Notes: a model not told the origin generated them from the letters alone. Positions 33,540-43,254 are shown, counted from the first letter of the stretch. The stretch is 64,000 nt of DNA from Thioalkalivibrio sp. K90mix (GCF_000025545.1 NC_013889.1:2597501-2661500), one strand, 5' to 3'. Translations and numbers: made by a program.

Positions 33540-34315
33540 CAGGCCGCGCTGGCAATCGCGTCCCAGAGAGAGTCGGAGGGGTGGGGGTCGGAGAGATTGG
33601 CATAGGAGTGTGCATACAGCTGGCTCAGCGACGGTGACCGGTGAATCCCGGACAGGGCTGTAAGCAGACTAATATGAAATGGCGCGCGGCGGCCATGGTA
33701 GTTCTGAAGCGTACCGATCTGTTTCACCTTCAGGCCGTGGCGCCGCAGGATGCGCGCCAGCGATGGCTCCATCATGGCGAAGGCATGCGAACGGCCCTGG
33801 ATCTCCATCATGGCGACCGCGCTCATGAACAGACTCAGCGCCAGCAGCGGGAAGGTGCGCGCCTGCTCCAGAGGCACGTTCAGCAGGTGAAGGTCCCCGA
33901 CAGGCGTGACCGACTCCCCCAGACGTCGCCGGAACAGGCCGTTGACGGCCAGCCGCGAGACCTCGCAGATCGCGTCCCGCTCCAGCCGGTCCGGGCGGTA
34001 CTCGGTCTCGTAAAAGCAGTTATCGCAGTGACGCTCCATCGGGAGTTCGTGGATCTTCTGACGCGCGTCGACATGAACGACCCGGACGCAGCCCGCGTGG
34101 GTGCCACTCACCACATGTTCCAGCAGGCAATGCGAGGCCTGGGCGTCATATTCGTCGATCTCCCGCTCGCCCGGGCAGTTCTCCGGAGACTCGTAACGGA
34201 ACTCTCGGCAGTAGACCTCGTAGCGCAGCCGGTACACCGCCTCCAGCTGCTCTTTGTCCGGCTTCACCAGAGAAAAATAGCGGCAGAACGCCGTGATGAG
34301 CGGGTCATCCTGCAC
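33539..34315 (-). CDS. PEP-CTERM/exosortase-associated acyltransferase 1 (LuxI/FeeM-like fold)
   Basis: A 258-residue protein of the exosortase-system acyltransferase family, related to N-acyl amino acid synthases and to autoinducer synthases. Landmarks are LEAVYRLRYEVYCREFRYE near residue 22 (the LuxI-like R-Y-E-V segment) and AICEVSRLAV near 120 (E-x-SRL). It probably transfers an acyl group to an amino acid or similar amine. The GTG at 34315 overlaps the end of the upstream acyltransferase gene by 11 bases and is preceded by TGGAAG. The next gene, thiF-like, overlaps its stop. Confidence 0.85.
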   Translation of the reverse strand: MQDDPLITAFCRYFSLVKPDKEQLEAVYRLRYEVYCREFRYESPENCPGEREIDEYDAQASHCLLEHVVSGTHAGCVRVVHVDARQKIHELPMERHCDNCFYETEYRPDRLERDAICEVSRLAVNGLFRRRLGESVTPVGDLHLLNVPLEQARTFPLLALSLFMSAVAMMEIQGRSHAFAMMEPSLARILRRHGLKVKQIGTLQNYHGRRAPFHISLLTALSGIHRSPSLSQLYAHSYANLSDPHPSDSLWDAIASAA

Positions 34316-35123
34316 AGGGCACTTCCATAGCCCTTGGGGCGTGATACCCACGCGGGCGCCAGCAACGCTTGTACCCCGGCGCCGCTCGGTACGGGAACGG
34401 TGGGTGCCCGGCCAGTTGCGCGTAGTGAGGGCGCTCCGGTGTGTTGCCCAGTCCCAGCCGGCGGCGCCAGGCCGACAGCGCCAGGCCGGACTCGGCAGTC
34501 GGGGCCCGGAACGGCAGCCGCAGCCCCCGATGGTCGCAGGCCTCGCCACACAACTCGATGGGGATGTAGTGGCGCTGAAGCAGACGGGCCAGGGCCGGGC
34601 GAATCATGAACAGCAGAAAGTCATACCCGTGATCCTCGGCATAGGCCTGGGCGGCCTGGCACAAGTGGTACAGCAGGCGCGGCGATCCGCGTTCCGGGGA
34701 ACCACGGGCAATCAGGCGGGAAACCTCGAGCACCCGCGGGGACTCGACCCTGGGCGTAGCAAAGGCATCCGGAAACAGATGCCCGGCGGCCATGGTCGGG
34801 AGGGGACCCGCCTCCGGCCGAATCAGGCGCATGGCGCCAACCCAGCGCCCGCCGTCGTACAGTCCGCCCATCCGCACCAGAAAATGAGCGGCGTGCTCAT
34901 CGTGGACGTCGCGCTCGAACCCCTCCGGGTAACGCTCGGCCGCTTCAAAACCGGTCTCCAGGCAGTACACCGCGTAGCGCATCCGATAGTGAATGCGCCG
35001 CGCCCGGGCGCCTGTGGCGAGATACACCTGATAGGACGGGGAATGCCCATCCGGCAGGCAACGATCTGAGGTGGGGCGTCCCGGTTCGACGCCAGCATGG
35101 GTATACAAACGTTCGTCCTCCAT
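34305..35123 (-). CDS. PEP-CTERM/exosortase-associated acyltransferase 2 (LuxI/FeeM-like fold)
   Basis: A 272-residue paralogue of the next gene, with RIHYRMRYAVYCLETGFE near residue 43 and VLEVSRLIARG near 132. The two share the R-Y-x-V-Y-C and E-V-S-R-L landmarks but diverge elsewhere, suggesting an old duplication with different substrates. The ATG at 35123 is used although its ribosome site is weak; a GTG five codons upstream is possible. It lies 43 bases after the PilZ gene, and all four genes to the thiF-like gene form one operon. Confidence 0.83.
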   Translation of the reverse strand: MEDERLYTHAGVEPGRPTSDRCLPDGHSPSYQVYLATGARARRIHYRMRYAVYCLETGFEAAERYPEGFERDVHDEHAAHFLVRMGGLYDGGRWVGAMRLIRPEAGPLPTMAAGHLFPDAFATPRVESPRVLEVSRLIARGSPERGSPRLLYHLCQAAQAYAEDHGYDFLLFMIRPALARLLQRHYIPIELCGEACDHRGLRLPFRAPTAESGLALSAWRRRLGLGNTPERPHYAQLAGHPPFPYRAAPGYKRCWRPRGYHAPRAMEVPCAG

Positions 35124-35166
35124 TGGGCAATTCAGCACTGAGCCCCCCGAGCACGGCCCCATCGGT

Positions 35167-35760
35167 TCAGGCCGTGGTGTCGATGCGGTGACCCGGGCGG
35201 TTGCGCCTGAGAAAGCGCAGGCCCAGCCCCACCCGGCGATCGGAAACCACAACGGCATCGAAGGTCCCGGCGGTCGGGAGCACCAGCTGCAAGGTGGTCT
35301 CAGGCGGCAGGTACGGGTACTGCCCGACCAGCACAATCCGCGCGCCACCCCGCGAAAGATCCATCAGGCGGCACTTGCGCCACTCCTTTCGGATGCCGAT
35401 CTCGGTCAGCAGATTGACCGCATACCTCGGCCAGCACCGCTGCTCGGGCCGGCCGGGTGTCATGCGCCCGTAGCGCCAGGCGAATGCGGCCGACCAGTGC
35501 CGTGGGTTCGGCGAGCAGGCGTAGAGATCGGCCTGATCCGGATCCGCGACCGGGGGTTCCCCGAGCCGGTCGATTACGGCCTCCACCAGCTGTCCGGCCC
35601 AGGACTCGTACTCCTCGTCACTAGCGCTGAACCGGTGGAGCTGTCGGTAGATGTCGTTCATCAGCGCGAGACGCTCGCTCCAGTTCCGCTTGAGCATGGC
35701 GGGATGCCAAAACTCCGCCAGGTTCTGCGCGAGGCTTCTCTGGCTCAGATCGTCGTCCAT
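35167..35760 (-). CDS. PilZ-domain protein (c-di-GMP receptor-like)
   Basis: A 197-residue protein with a helical N-terminal half and a C-terminal PilZ domain (about 100-190) containing RYAVNLLTEIGIRKEW and DLSRGGARIVL. The D/N-x-S-x-x-G part of the c-di-GMP-binding motif is intact. The upstream R-x-x-x-R is present only as Q-R-C-W-P-R, which can still provide arginines. It heads the acyltransferase/thiF operon, so c-di-GMP could post-translationally control this pathway. It has no membrane segment. Confidence 0.82.
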   Translation of the reverse strand: MDDDLSQRSLAQNLAEFWHPAMLKRNWSERLALMNDIYRQLHRFSASDEEYESWAGQLVEAVIDRLGEPPVADPDQADLYACSPNPRHWSAAFAWRYGRMTPGRPEQRCWPRYAVNLLTEIGIRKEWRKCRLMDLSRGGARIVLVGQYPYLPPETTLQLVLPTAGTFDAVVVSDRRVGLGLRFLRRNRPGHRIDTTA

Positions 35761-36112
35761 TTGAGAATCCCTCCCAACTGCAACGCCACCCCCGCCGCAG
35801 CCGTTTCGAGCCTAATCGAACAAACCCCAGCAAACTGCGTACCAGTTAACGTAAACCCCTGATCCGTTATAAAACCGCGAAAATTTATTAGAAAACTCAG
35901 CTTCAAAACTTTTTCAGGTGTAAACATTCTCGACATCTGTAGACAAGGGAAAACAAACGATCTTCAATAGCCCTAGACGTCTCCCGGGTGGGGTCCAGGC
36001 AAGGTGACAAAAGGGCTTTGCGGGGAACCCTTTTACTGGAGAACCGTTACTCCGTTCTAAGACCCGCAAGGCGGCATTGAGCGTCAAAGGGTTCAACAGG
36101 GGGCCGCAAGGA
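35761..36112. other. Intergenic region between the PilZ operon and the chain-length operon
   Basis: 352 bases with no gene and a strongly AT-rich core (35860-35960). The 13-mer GGAAAACAAACGA at 35948-35960 is identical to one at 31568-31580 upstream of the sigma-54 promoter. A hairpin AAAAGGG/CCCTTTT spans about 36007-36033. It must hold divergent promoters; no -24/-12 element is convincing. Confidence 0.6.
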
Positions 36113-37669
36113 ATGGAAAAGATTGTTCAGGATTTTGTTCAGCGGGCACGCGCCACATGGCGCCGTCGCTGGTGGATTCTGCCGATTGCCTGGATTGTGT
36201 GTCTGGGCGGATGGGCTTACATCCAGAGCCTTCCGGATACCTATCAGGCTAATGCGCAGGTATTCGTAAACACCCAGTCCGTACTGAATCCGCTGCTGCG
36301 CGGGATGACGGTGCGTCCGGATACAGAGGAGCGGCTGCGGATGGTGACGCGCACTCTGCTCAGCCGCGACAACCTGGAAACCATCGCCCAGCAAAGCGAC
36401 CTGGACGTCTACATGGGCAGTGCCGACCTCGACGCACAGGTCAACCTGCTGCGCGGCAGGCTGACCCTGGACGGCGAACGGCGCGAAAACATCTTCACTG
36501 TGCGTTTTCGCCACAGCAATCCTGACGTCGCCGAGCGCGTGGTCCGCGAGACGGTGAATCTGTTCATGGAGCGCGGCCTGGGCGACTCGCGCCTGGACCT
36601 GAGCACCTCGCAGCGATTCATTGAGCGTCAGCTCGAGACCTACGAGCGCCAGCTGCAGGCCAGGGAAGCCGAGATCGAAGACTTCAAGCGGCAGAACGCG
36701 CGGTTTATCAGCGGCGACGGCAACTTCTACTCGCGCCTGGAGCGCGGCCGCGAACAGGTGGCTCAGGCAGAGCTGCAACTGCGCGAGGCGCACAGCCGCC
36801 TGGCCGCGTTACAGCGCCGTGCCGAGGAAAGCCGGTCGGGCGGAGGCACGGTCAGGGCGCAGTACCGCAACCCCGAGCTGGACCGGCGGATTAACGACCT
36901 GCAGGAAAACATCGATGCCATGCGGCATCGCTACACCGACGACCATCCCGACATCGTTGCCGCAAGGCGCATCCTCTCGGAGCTGGAAGAACGCCGCTCG
37001 CGCGAAGCCGCCGACTACGCCCGCAACCCAGCGGTGGTCCCCATTGGGGGCACCGGGGGTGGCGACTCGCTGCAGGCCGCGATCACCGAGGCCGAGAGCG
37101 AGATCGCGATGCTGGAGACCCGCATCGAGGAGTTCCAGGCGCGGGTCGCGCGGCTGGAACAGGATGTCGACCGCGCCCCGGCCGTGGAGTCGGAGCTGAC
37201 CGCGCTGACGCGCAACTACGACGTGCTGCGCGACTCCTACCGCCAGCTCCAGAGCCGCCGCGAGCAGGCGATCATGTCCGGCGCGGTGGAGTCGGAGACC
37301 GACTCGGTCGATTTCCGCGTCCTTGAACCGCCGCGCCGACCGACGGCCCCCTCGGCACCCGATCGCCCACTGATGGCCACCGGCATCCTGCTGGTCGGCC
37401 TGGGCGCGGGAACGGGCTTCGCCTTCCTGCTTTCGCAGCTGCGGCGGACGATCAACAGCCGACGACAGCTTGCGGAAATCGCCGGTCGCCCGGTTCTGGG
37501 CACCCTCTCGGCCGTACGCACACCCCAGATACGGCGCCGCCGCAGGCTGGAGCTATCGGCCTTTTCGATCGCCCTGGCCACACTCCTGCTGGTGTATGCC
37601 GTGGTCATGGGTCTTTACCTCACCGGATCGGCCGGTGTTCTCGACGAACTGCTGAGCCTGTTGCGATGA
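36113..37669 (+). CDS. XrtA-system polysaccharide chain-length determinant (Wzz-like)
   Basis: The 518-residue inner-membrane protein has a first membrane segment at about 22-42 (WWILPIAWIVCLGGWAYI), a long periplasmic coiled coil (about 170-390) and a second membrane region near 420-440. A last segment lies at about 485-510. The Wzz motif YQANAQVFVN is near the N-terminus and the Pro-rich segment (LEPPRRPTAPSAPDRP) precedes the second membrane helix, as in the PCP family. It sets polymer length together with the tyrosine kinase downstream. The ATG at 36113 is chosen over an upstream TTG by homology. Confidence 0.9.
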   Translation: MEKIVQDFVQRARATWRRRWWILPIAWIVCLGGWAYIQSLPDTYQANAQVFVNTQSVLNPLLRGMTVRPDTEERLRMVTRTLLSRDNLETIAQQSDLDVYMGSADLDAQVNLLRGRLTLDGERRENIFTVRFRHSNPDVAERVVRETVNLFMERGLGDSRLDLSTSQRFIERQLETYERQLQAREAEIEDFKRQNARFISGDGNFYSRLERGREQVAQAELQLREAHSRLAALQRRAEESRSGGGTVRAQYRNPELDRRINDLQENIDAMRHRYTDDHPDIVAARRILSELEERRSREAADYARNPAVVPIGGTGGGDSLQAAITEAESEIAMLETRIEEFQARVARLEQDVDRAPAVESELTALTRNYDVLRDSYRQLQSRREQAIMSGAVESETDSVDFRVLEPPRRPTAPSAPDRPLMATGILLVGLGAGTGFAFLLSQLRRTINSRRQLAEIAGRPVLGTLSAVRTPQIRRRRRLELSAFSIALATLLLVYAVVMGLYLTGSAGVLDELLSLLR

Positions 37670-37786
37670 ACAGCCGCGGCCATCGGCCCGGCGTGTCGCA
37701 TGCGAGTCATCACGGACCGGGATGCATTTGTTCCATGGAGGCGCGGGTCTTGCAGGCCGGCGCCCGGCAAGGGGAGCCAGACGCTC

Positions 37787-38680
37787 ATGAGCATCATTGA
37801 AAAAGCCCTCGACAAGAGCCGGTCGGCTCCCATACACCCCCTTGCTACCGACGCAGCATCCGGGCAGCCGGACCGGGAGACGGGGATCCCGGAGGCCCCG
37901 GCATCCGGGCACGGCGAGCACCCGGAGGCGGCCCGCATCGACTTCGGGCAGCTGCGGCGGCAGGGGCTGATCGTGCCCGGCGACCAGCGCTCCACCCTGG
38001 CCGAAGAGATCCGCATGATGAAGCGGCCGCTTTTGAACAATGCCTTCGGGCGCCATTCCGCCATGCGGATACCGCGCGGTCGGCTGATCATGGTGACCAG
38101 CTCGCTGCCACGCGAGGGCAAGACCTTTCTGACCACCAACCTGGCGATCAGCATGGCGATGGAGGTCGACCGCACGGTCTTGCTGGTGGACGCCGATGTG
38201 GCCCAGCCCACGATCCCGAAGGTCCTCGGCTTCAAGGCCGAGCGCGGGCTGATGGATGTCCTGACGGATCCGGACCTCGGCATCCCGGATGTCCTGATGC
38301 GGACCAACATCGAGAATCTCTCGGTGCTGCCCGCCGGGCGCCCGCATGGGCGATCCACCGAGATCCTGGCCAGTGACGGGATGCGAGCCTTGCTGGACGA
38401 ACTCCACGACCGCTATCAGGACCGCATCATCCTGTTCGACTCCCCGCCACTACTGGCCACCAGCGAGCCAGGCGTGCTGGCCGCCGGGATGGGGCAGGTC
38501 GTGATGGTGGTCGACGCCGAGCGTACCCCGGCCGCATCGGTGGAGAACGCGATGCAGCAGCTCGCCAGTTGCGACGTGGTCCTGACCGCACTCAACCGTG
38601 CGCCCTCCACCCCGGGGCTTGGCTACGGCACGGGCTACTACCACGACCGCCCGTACGGGGAGGTGAGCCATGAGCACTAA
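37787..38680 (+). CDS. XrtA-associated tyrosine autokinase (CpsD/CapB family)
   Basis: The 297-residue BY-kinase has Walker A in SSLPREGKTFLTTNLA, Walker A' in VLLVDADVAQP and Walker B in IILFDSPPLL. A tyrosine-rich tail GLGYGTGYYHDRPYGE provides autophosphorylation sites. It partners the Wzz-like protein to control chain length. The start at 37787 has GGGGAG upstream and gives the family start MSIIEKALDK. It overlaps the outer-membrane protein gene by 11 bases. Confidence 0.92.
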   Translation: MSIIEKALDKSRSAPIHPLATDAASGQPDRETGIPEAPASGHGEHPEAARIDFGQLRRQGLIVPGDQRSTLAEEIRMMKRPLLNNAFGRHSAMRIPRGRLIMVTSSLPREGKTFLTTNLAISMAMEVDRTVLLVDADVAQPTIPKVLGFKAERGLMDVLTDPDLGIPDVLMRTNIENLSVLPAGRPHGRSTEILASDGMRALLDELHDRYQDRIILFDSPPLLATSEPGVLAAGMGQVVMVVDAERTPAASVENAMQQLASCDVVLTALNRAPSTPGLGYGTGYYHDRPYGEVSHEH

Positions 38681-40211
38681 CCAGGGACGGGTGCGGGCCA
38701 CACACCGCAAGGAGGCTCCGGCACGGAACGACCGGGCGATCTGTCTGATCGCCGTGCTGGGCGGCTGCACGCTGGCGCTGCCCGCCTCGGGCCTGGCCAC
38801 CGAATGGGACTTCACGCCGCGGGTCACGGTGGGGGTGGAGGCGACCGACAACGTCCGCCTGGCCCCCCGCGGGCAGGAGGATGCGGACTTGATCGGGCAT
38901 GCGCGCCCCGGCTTCACCCTGCGTCGGGACGGCGCGCGCAATGACACCCGCGTGGACTACCAGCTGAACCATCGCACCCACCTGTCCGAGTCGAGCGAAG
39001 ACCGCACGACCCACATGCTGCGCGCCCGCAACCAGACCGAGGTCATCGAAGACACGCTCTTTGTCGACGTGACGGCCTCGCGCCGGGAGCAGGCCACCTC
39101 GCTGCTGGATCCGGTCGGCATTGGCGGCAGCACGCCGCGCAGCAATATCGAGGAGACCTCGTACTACAGCGTGTCGCCCAACCTGCAAAACGAGTTTGGT
39201 GGCTTTGCCCGCCAGGACATCCGCTACACCTACGACGAGCGGCACTATCACCGCAGCAACCGGGCCAGCAGCACGGGCAACCGGGCGGAGTACACCCTGG
39301 ACAGCGGCCCCATGTTTGATCGCGTGTTCTGGCAACTGGCGGGTTTCTACGACCGCCTGAAGTACGAAGACGGACTCGAAGGCGAATTCAGCGAGATCAG
39401 CGCGACCCTCGGGTACAACATTGGCCGCACCCTGCGTGTGTTCGGCGTCGTGGGCGAGGAGTTCAACGACTACGAAACCCTGCGCGACGAAAACGACGGC
39501 AGCTTCTGGGAGGTCGGTGTCGGCTGGACCCCGACACCGGTGACCTCCGTCGAGGCCCGTTATGGCGAACGCTTCTTCGGCAAGACGCGCGCCCTCAGCG
39601 CGACGCACCGCAGCCGCCGGGCCAGCTACGGTGTCAGCTACAGCGAGGGGATCACCTCCACGCGTGATCGGCGTGACTTCCAGTTCTTCGACGTTTCCCA
39701 ACTGGCCGAACTGGAAGGCATGACGATCGAGGAAGTGTTCGACCAGTACACCTTCGAGGAGCTCCAGTTGCTGTTCGCGAGCGCACTGGTCACGCAAGAA
39801 GCGCTGATCGAGGGCTTCTACCTGACGCGTAGCGCCCGCGCGAACTGGCGCTACGACACCGGCCTCAGTGTATTTGGGGTCACCGCCTACCAGACCCGGC
39901 GCGAAGCGGAATTCCAGATCGGGGAGGGTCTGTTCGAGGACGACAATCGCCGCACCGGCGTGATCGCGTTCTGGGAGCTGACGCTGGGGCCACGCACCAC
40001 CACGGAGCTGAGCTCCGGGGTCTCGCGCACGGAGTTTCTGGGCACCGACCGCGAAGATGACTTCTTCTACCTCCGCGCCAGCCTGAACCGCCAGTTTGCT
40101 CCGGACCTGCGGGGCAGCCTGTCCTATCGCTATCAGCAGCGCGATTCGAACAGCCAGCTCAACGAGTACCGGGAAAACTCGATCCTCGCGCTGATCACCA
40201 AGGAGTTCTGA
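38670..40211 (+). CDS. XrtA-system outer-membrane beta-barrel protein
   Basis: The 513-residue precursor has a long signal region cleaved around SGLA-TE (about residue 45). Many alternating amphipathic strands follow, and it ends in the terminal Phe (LITKEF) typical of barrel proteins. It matches the PEP-CTERM-associated outer-membrane family (EpsL-like) found between the tyrosine kinase and ATPase genes in these loci. It probably forms the outer-membrane conduit or anchor for the exopolysaccharide. Start by overlap with the kinase gene. Confidence 0.85.
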   Translation: MSTNQGRVRATHRKEAPARNDRAICLIAVLGGCTLALPASGLATEWDFTPRVTVGVEATDNVRLAPRGQEDADLIGHARPGFTLRRDGARNDTRVDYQLNHRTHLSESSEDRTTHMLRARNQTEVIEDTLFVDVTASRREQATSLLDPVGIGGSTPRSNIEETSYYSVSPNLQNEFGGFARQDIRYTYDERHYHRSNRASSTGNRAEYTLDSGPMFDRVFWQLAGFYDRLKYEDGLEGEFSEISATLGYNIGRTLRVFGVVGEEFNDYETLRDENDGSFWEVGVGWTPTPVTSVEARYGERFFGKTRALSATHRSRRASYGVSYSEGITSTRDRRDFQFFDVSQLAELEGMTIEEVFDQYTFEELQLLFASALVTQEALIEGFYLTRSARANWRYDTGLSVFGVTAYQTRREAEFQIGEGLFEDDNRRTGVIAFWELTLGPRTTTELSSGVSRTEFLGTDREDDFFYLRASLNRQFAPDLRGSLSYRYQQRDSNSQLNEYRENSILALITKEF

Positions 40212-40213
40212 GC

Positions 40214-41275
40214 ATGTACGAGAACTTCTACGGGCTGCAGGGCAAGCCATTCGCCCTCAGCCCGGACCCGAAATTCTTCTACGCCAGCAAGGGCCATCGG
40301 CGAGCCATGGCCTACCTCGAATACGGCGTACAGCAGCAGGAGGGCTTCATCGTCATCACCGGCGAGGTCGGGGCCGGCAAGACGACCCTGGTGCGCAGCC
40401 TGTTCGAGACCCTCGGCACCAAGCGGGTACTCGCGGCACAGCTGGTCAGCACCCAGCTGGATGCCGAAAACCTGCTGCGCTCGGTGTGCCTGGCCTTTGG
40501 CCTGGAAGGGACGGGCGACGACAAGGCCAGCCAGCTGCGTCACATGGAGCGGTTCCTGCTGAACACACGTTCACGCGGGCAGCGCGCGCTACTGGTGGTG
40601 GACGAGGCGCAGAACCTCGGCATGGATGCGGTGGAAGAGCTGCGCATGCTGTCCAATTTTCAGGGCATTGACGGGCCACTGCTGCAGAGCTTCCTGCTGG
40701 GCCAGCCCGAATTTCGCGACATCCTGCGCAGCGAAAACATGCAGCAGCTGCGCCAGCGGGTGATCGCCACCTATCACCTGGGCCCGATGGACGAGAGCGA
40801 CACGCGGGCCTACGTCGAACACCGCCTTTCACGCGTGGGTTGGGAGGGGACACCCCACTTTGCCACCGATATCTGGCCGGTGATCCATGAGTTCACCGGC
40901 GGCATCCCGCGCAAGGTGAACACCCTGTGCGACCGCCTGCTGCTGATGGGATACCTCGAGGAGCGCTACGACCTCGACGCCGACGAGGCCCGCCGGGTAA
41001 TCGACGAGATCGAGGAGGACTTTGGCGCACAGCAGGAAACGGTCACAGCGGAACCTGGCAACGCCATCAATGGCGTGATCGACAGCGAACGCGCCGTTGC
41101 CAACGAGCTGGCCCTGATCCGTCTGGAGGACAGCTACGAGGCGATGGAAAAACGCCTGGACCGGATCGAACACGCCCTGGCAATCAACTACCGGCAGTCG
41201 CAGCGCATCCTCGACGCCCTGGACTCGCTGAACAGGTTCTCGGACCTCAATCACAAGGAGGTCGCCCGGCACTAG
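40214..41275 (+). CDS. XrtA-system AAA ATPase (ExeA-like)
   Basis: The 353-residue protein starts MYENFYGLQGKPFALSPDP, the standard ExeA-like opening. It has Walker A GEVGAGKTT (50-58), Walker B ALLVVDEAQNL and a C-terminal helical extension. It belongs to the PEP-CTERM-associated ATPase family and presumably energises or positions the envelope assembly machine. It starts 2 bases after the barrel gene. Confidence 0.92.
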   Translation: MYENFYGLQGKPFALSPDPKFFYASKGHRRAMAYLEYGVQQQEGFIVITGEVGAGKTTLVRSLFETLGTKRVLAAQLVSTQLDAENLLRSVCLAFGLEGTGDDKASQLRHMERFLLNTRSRGQRALLVVDEAQNLGMDAVEELRMLSNFQGIDGPLLQSFLLGQPEFRDILRSENMQQLRQRVIATYHLGPMDESDTRAYVEHRLSRVGWEGTPHFATDIWPVIHEFTGGIPRKVNTLCDRLLLMGYLEERYDLDADEARRVIDEIEEDFGAQQETVTAEPGNAINGVIDSERAVANELALIRLEDSYEAMEKRLDRIEHALAINYRQSQRILDALDSLNRFSDLNHKEVARH

Positions 41276-41291
41276 TGCCGGCGAAACCGCC

Positions 41292-42200
41292 ATGCCGTCC
41301 GCTCCGCCTCCCGTGTCCAATGCCTTGACGGTCGATGTAGAAGACTACTTTCAGGTCTCGGCGCTGGCACCGCATTTCCCGAGGCATTGCTGGGACAGCC
41401 AGGAGTGTCGTGTGGAATACAACCTCGAGCGGATCCTGGCGCTATTCGATCATCACCGGGTGCGCGCGACCTTCTTTACCCTCGGCTGGATCGCCGAGCG
41501 CTACCCCCAGGCGGTGCGCCGGATCGTCGACGCCGGACACGAGCTGGCCAGCCACGGTTACGGGCACCAGCGGGTGACCGAACTGGAGCCTCAGGCATTT
41601 CGCGCGGATATCGTCCGCGCCAAGGCCATCCTGGAAGACATCGCCGGCGTCGAGGTGCGCGGCTATCGCGCCCCCAGCTTCTCGATCGGCGAGGGCAACC
41701 TGTGGGCACTCGACCTGCTGGCCGAGACGGGGCACACCTACAGCTCGAGCATCTATCCGGTACAGCACGATCACTACGGCACGCCGACTGCGCCGCGTCA
41801 CCCCTATCGTCCACGGGGCCCTCAGGGCGTGCTGGAACTGCCCCCGGCCACCCTGCGCGTGGCTGGCCGCAATCTGCCGGCGGCCGGCGGCGGCTACTTT
41901 CGGCTGCTGCCCTATGCCGTCTCCCGCCAGGCACTGCGGAGGATCAACACCCGGGACGGCCTTTCCGGGGTGTTCTACTTCCACCCCTGGGAGATCGACC
42001 CCGGACAACCGCGTGTTCCCGGAGTGAGCACCAGGACGCGATTTCGTCACTACCTCAACCTGGGGCGTACGGAACGGCGGCTGCAGCGGCTGCTGCAGGA
42101 CTTCCGCTGGGACCGCATGGACCAGGTGTTTGCCCACCTCCTCGCCAGCCCCGCGCCGCAATCCCCGACGACAGCGAACAGCCATGCTCAAGTCCACTGA
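41292..42200 (+). CDS. XrtA-system polysaccharide deacetylase
   Basis: The 302-residue NodB-fold enzyme has the catalytic base/metal motif LTVDVEDYFQV near the N-terminus, the metal-binding ELASHGYGHQ (S-H-x-x-x-H) near 75, and YRAPSFSIGE. It removes N-acetyl groups from the exopolysaccharide, changing charge and adhesion. There is no signal peptide, so it may act on lipid-linked units in the cytoplasm or be exported in an unusual way. It overlaps the FemAB gene by 17 bases. Confidence 0.92.
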   Translation: MPSAPPPVSNALTVDVEDYFQVSALAPHFPRHCWDSQECRVEYNLERILALFDHHRVRATFFTLGWIAERYPQAVRRIVDAGHELASHGYGHQRVTELEPQAFRADIVRAKAILEDIAGVEVRGYRAPSFSIGEGNLWALDLLAETGHTYSSSIYPVQHDHYGTPTAPRHPYRPRGPQGVLELPPATLRVAGRNLPAAGGGYFRLLPYAVSRQALRRINTRDGLSGVFYFHPWEIDPGQPRVPGVSTRTRFRHYLNLGRTERRLQRLLQDFRWDRMDQVFAHLLASPAPQSPTTANSHAQVH

Positions 42201-43254
42201 CCCGCGATCCACGACCACGCGCGCGGCCGCGCTGCGGGTCCAGGAGCTCACACCGGCCGATGTGGCCCGGTGGGATGCCTTTGTCGAGACCTGCCCGGTG
42301 GCGACGTTTTTCCATCGCGCGGGCTGGCAGACGGTCATCGAACAGGCCTTCGGGCACTCGACCCATTTCCTGTTGGCCGAGGGCCCGAACGGGATCGAGG
42401 GAGTCCTGCCCCTGGCGCGCGTGCGCAGCGTGCTGTTCGGCCATTCCCTGGTTTCGCTGCCGTTCTGTGTGTACGGCGGCATCGCCGCGCGCACCGAAGA
42501 GGCCTTCGTGGCCCTGGACAACCGGGCCCGGGAACTCGCGCGGCAACACAAGGTGGATTATCTCGAGTACCGCCATATGGCACCCTACCACCCGGACCGG
42601 CCGACCAAGCACCTCTACGTGACCTTTCGCAAGGAGATGGCGAACGAGGTCGAAGAGAACCTGGAGGCGATCCCGCGCAAACAGCGGCGCATGGTGCGCA
42701 AGGGCATCAAGGCCGGGCTGGTCAGCGAGATCGACCAGGATATCGATCGCTTCTTCCCGATCTATGCGGCCAACGTGCATCGCATGGGGACCCCCGTGTT
42801 CAGCCGGCGCTACTTCCGCATCCTGCGCACCGTGTTCGGCGACGACTGCCGGATCCTGACCGTCACCGACGCGGGGACCCCTGTGGCCAGCGTGCTCAAC
42901 TTCTACTTCCGCGACCAGGTCCTGCCCTACTACGGCGGCGGCACACCGCGCGCCCGCGAGGTGGCCGGGTATGACTTCATGTACTGGGAGGTGATGCGCC
43001 GGGCCTGCGAGTCGGGCCTGCGCATCTTCGATTATGGCCGCAGCAAGCGTGATACCGGGTCGTTCAGCTTCAAGAAGAACTGGGGCTTCGAGCCGCAGCC
43101 CCTGTACTACGAATACGACCTGGTGCGTGCCCGGACCATGCCCGACGTGAACCCGCTCAACCCGAAGTACCGCTACTTCATACAGGCGTGGCAGCGACTG
43201 CCGCTATCGGTAGCCAACCGCGTGGGGCCCTGGCTGTCCCGCAGTCTCGGCTAA
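42184..43254 (+). CDS. XrtA-associated FemAB-like aminoacyl/acyltransferase
   Basis: The 356-residue protein has a double GNAT fold of the FemAB type, with PVATFFHRAGWQTVIEQAFGH near residue 35 and VLPYYGGGTPRAREV and DYGRSKRDTGSFSFKKNWGF near the C-terminus. FemAB proteins transfer amino acids from aminoacyl-tRNA to peptidoglycan precursors. The exosortase-associated branch may decorate the exopolysaccharide or a lipid intermediate with an amino acid. The start at 42184 overlaps the deacetylase gene. Confidence 0.88.
   Translation: MLKSTDPRSTTTRAAALRVQELTPADVARWDAFVETCPVATFFHRAGWQTVIEQAFGHSTHFLLAEGPNGIEGVLPLARVRSVLFGHSLVSLPFCVYGGIAARTEEAFVALDNRARELARQHKVDYLEYRHMAPYHPDRPTKHLYVTFRKEMANEVEENLEAIPRKQRRMVRKGIKAGLVSEIDQDIDRFFPIYAANVHRMGTPVFSRRYFRILRTVFGDDCRILTVTDAGTPVASVLNFYFRDQVLPYYGGGTPRAREVAGYDFMYWEVMRRACESGLRIFDYGRSKRDTGSFSFKKNWGFEPQPLYYEYDLVRARTMPDVNPLNPKYRYFIQAWQRLPLSVANRVGPWLSRSLG

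Noticed and set aside
35980-36112. Sigma-54 promoter or riboswitch before the chain-length gene
   Set aside because: TTTGC is present near 36016 but no GG lies ten bases before its GC, and no riboswitch core was recognised.
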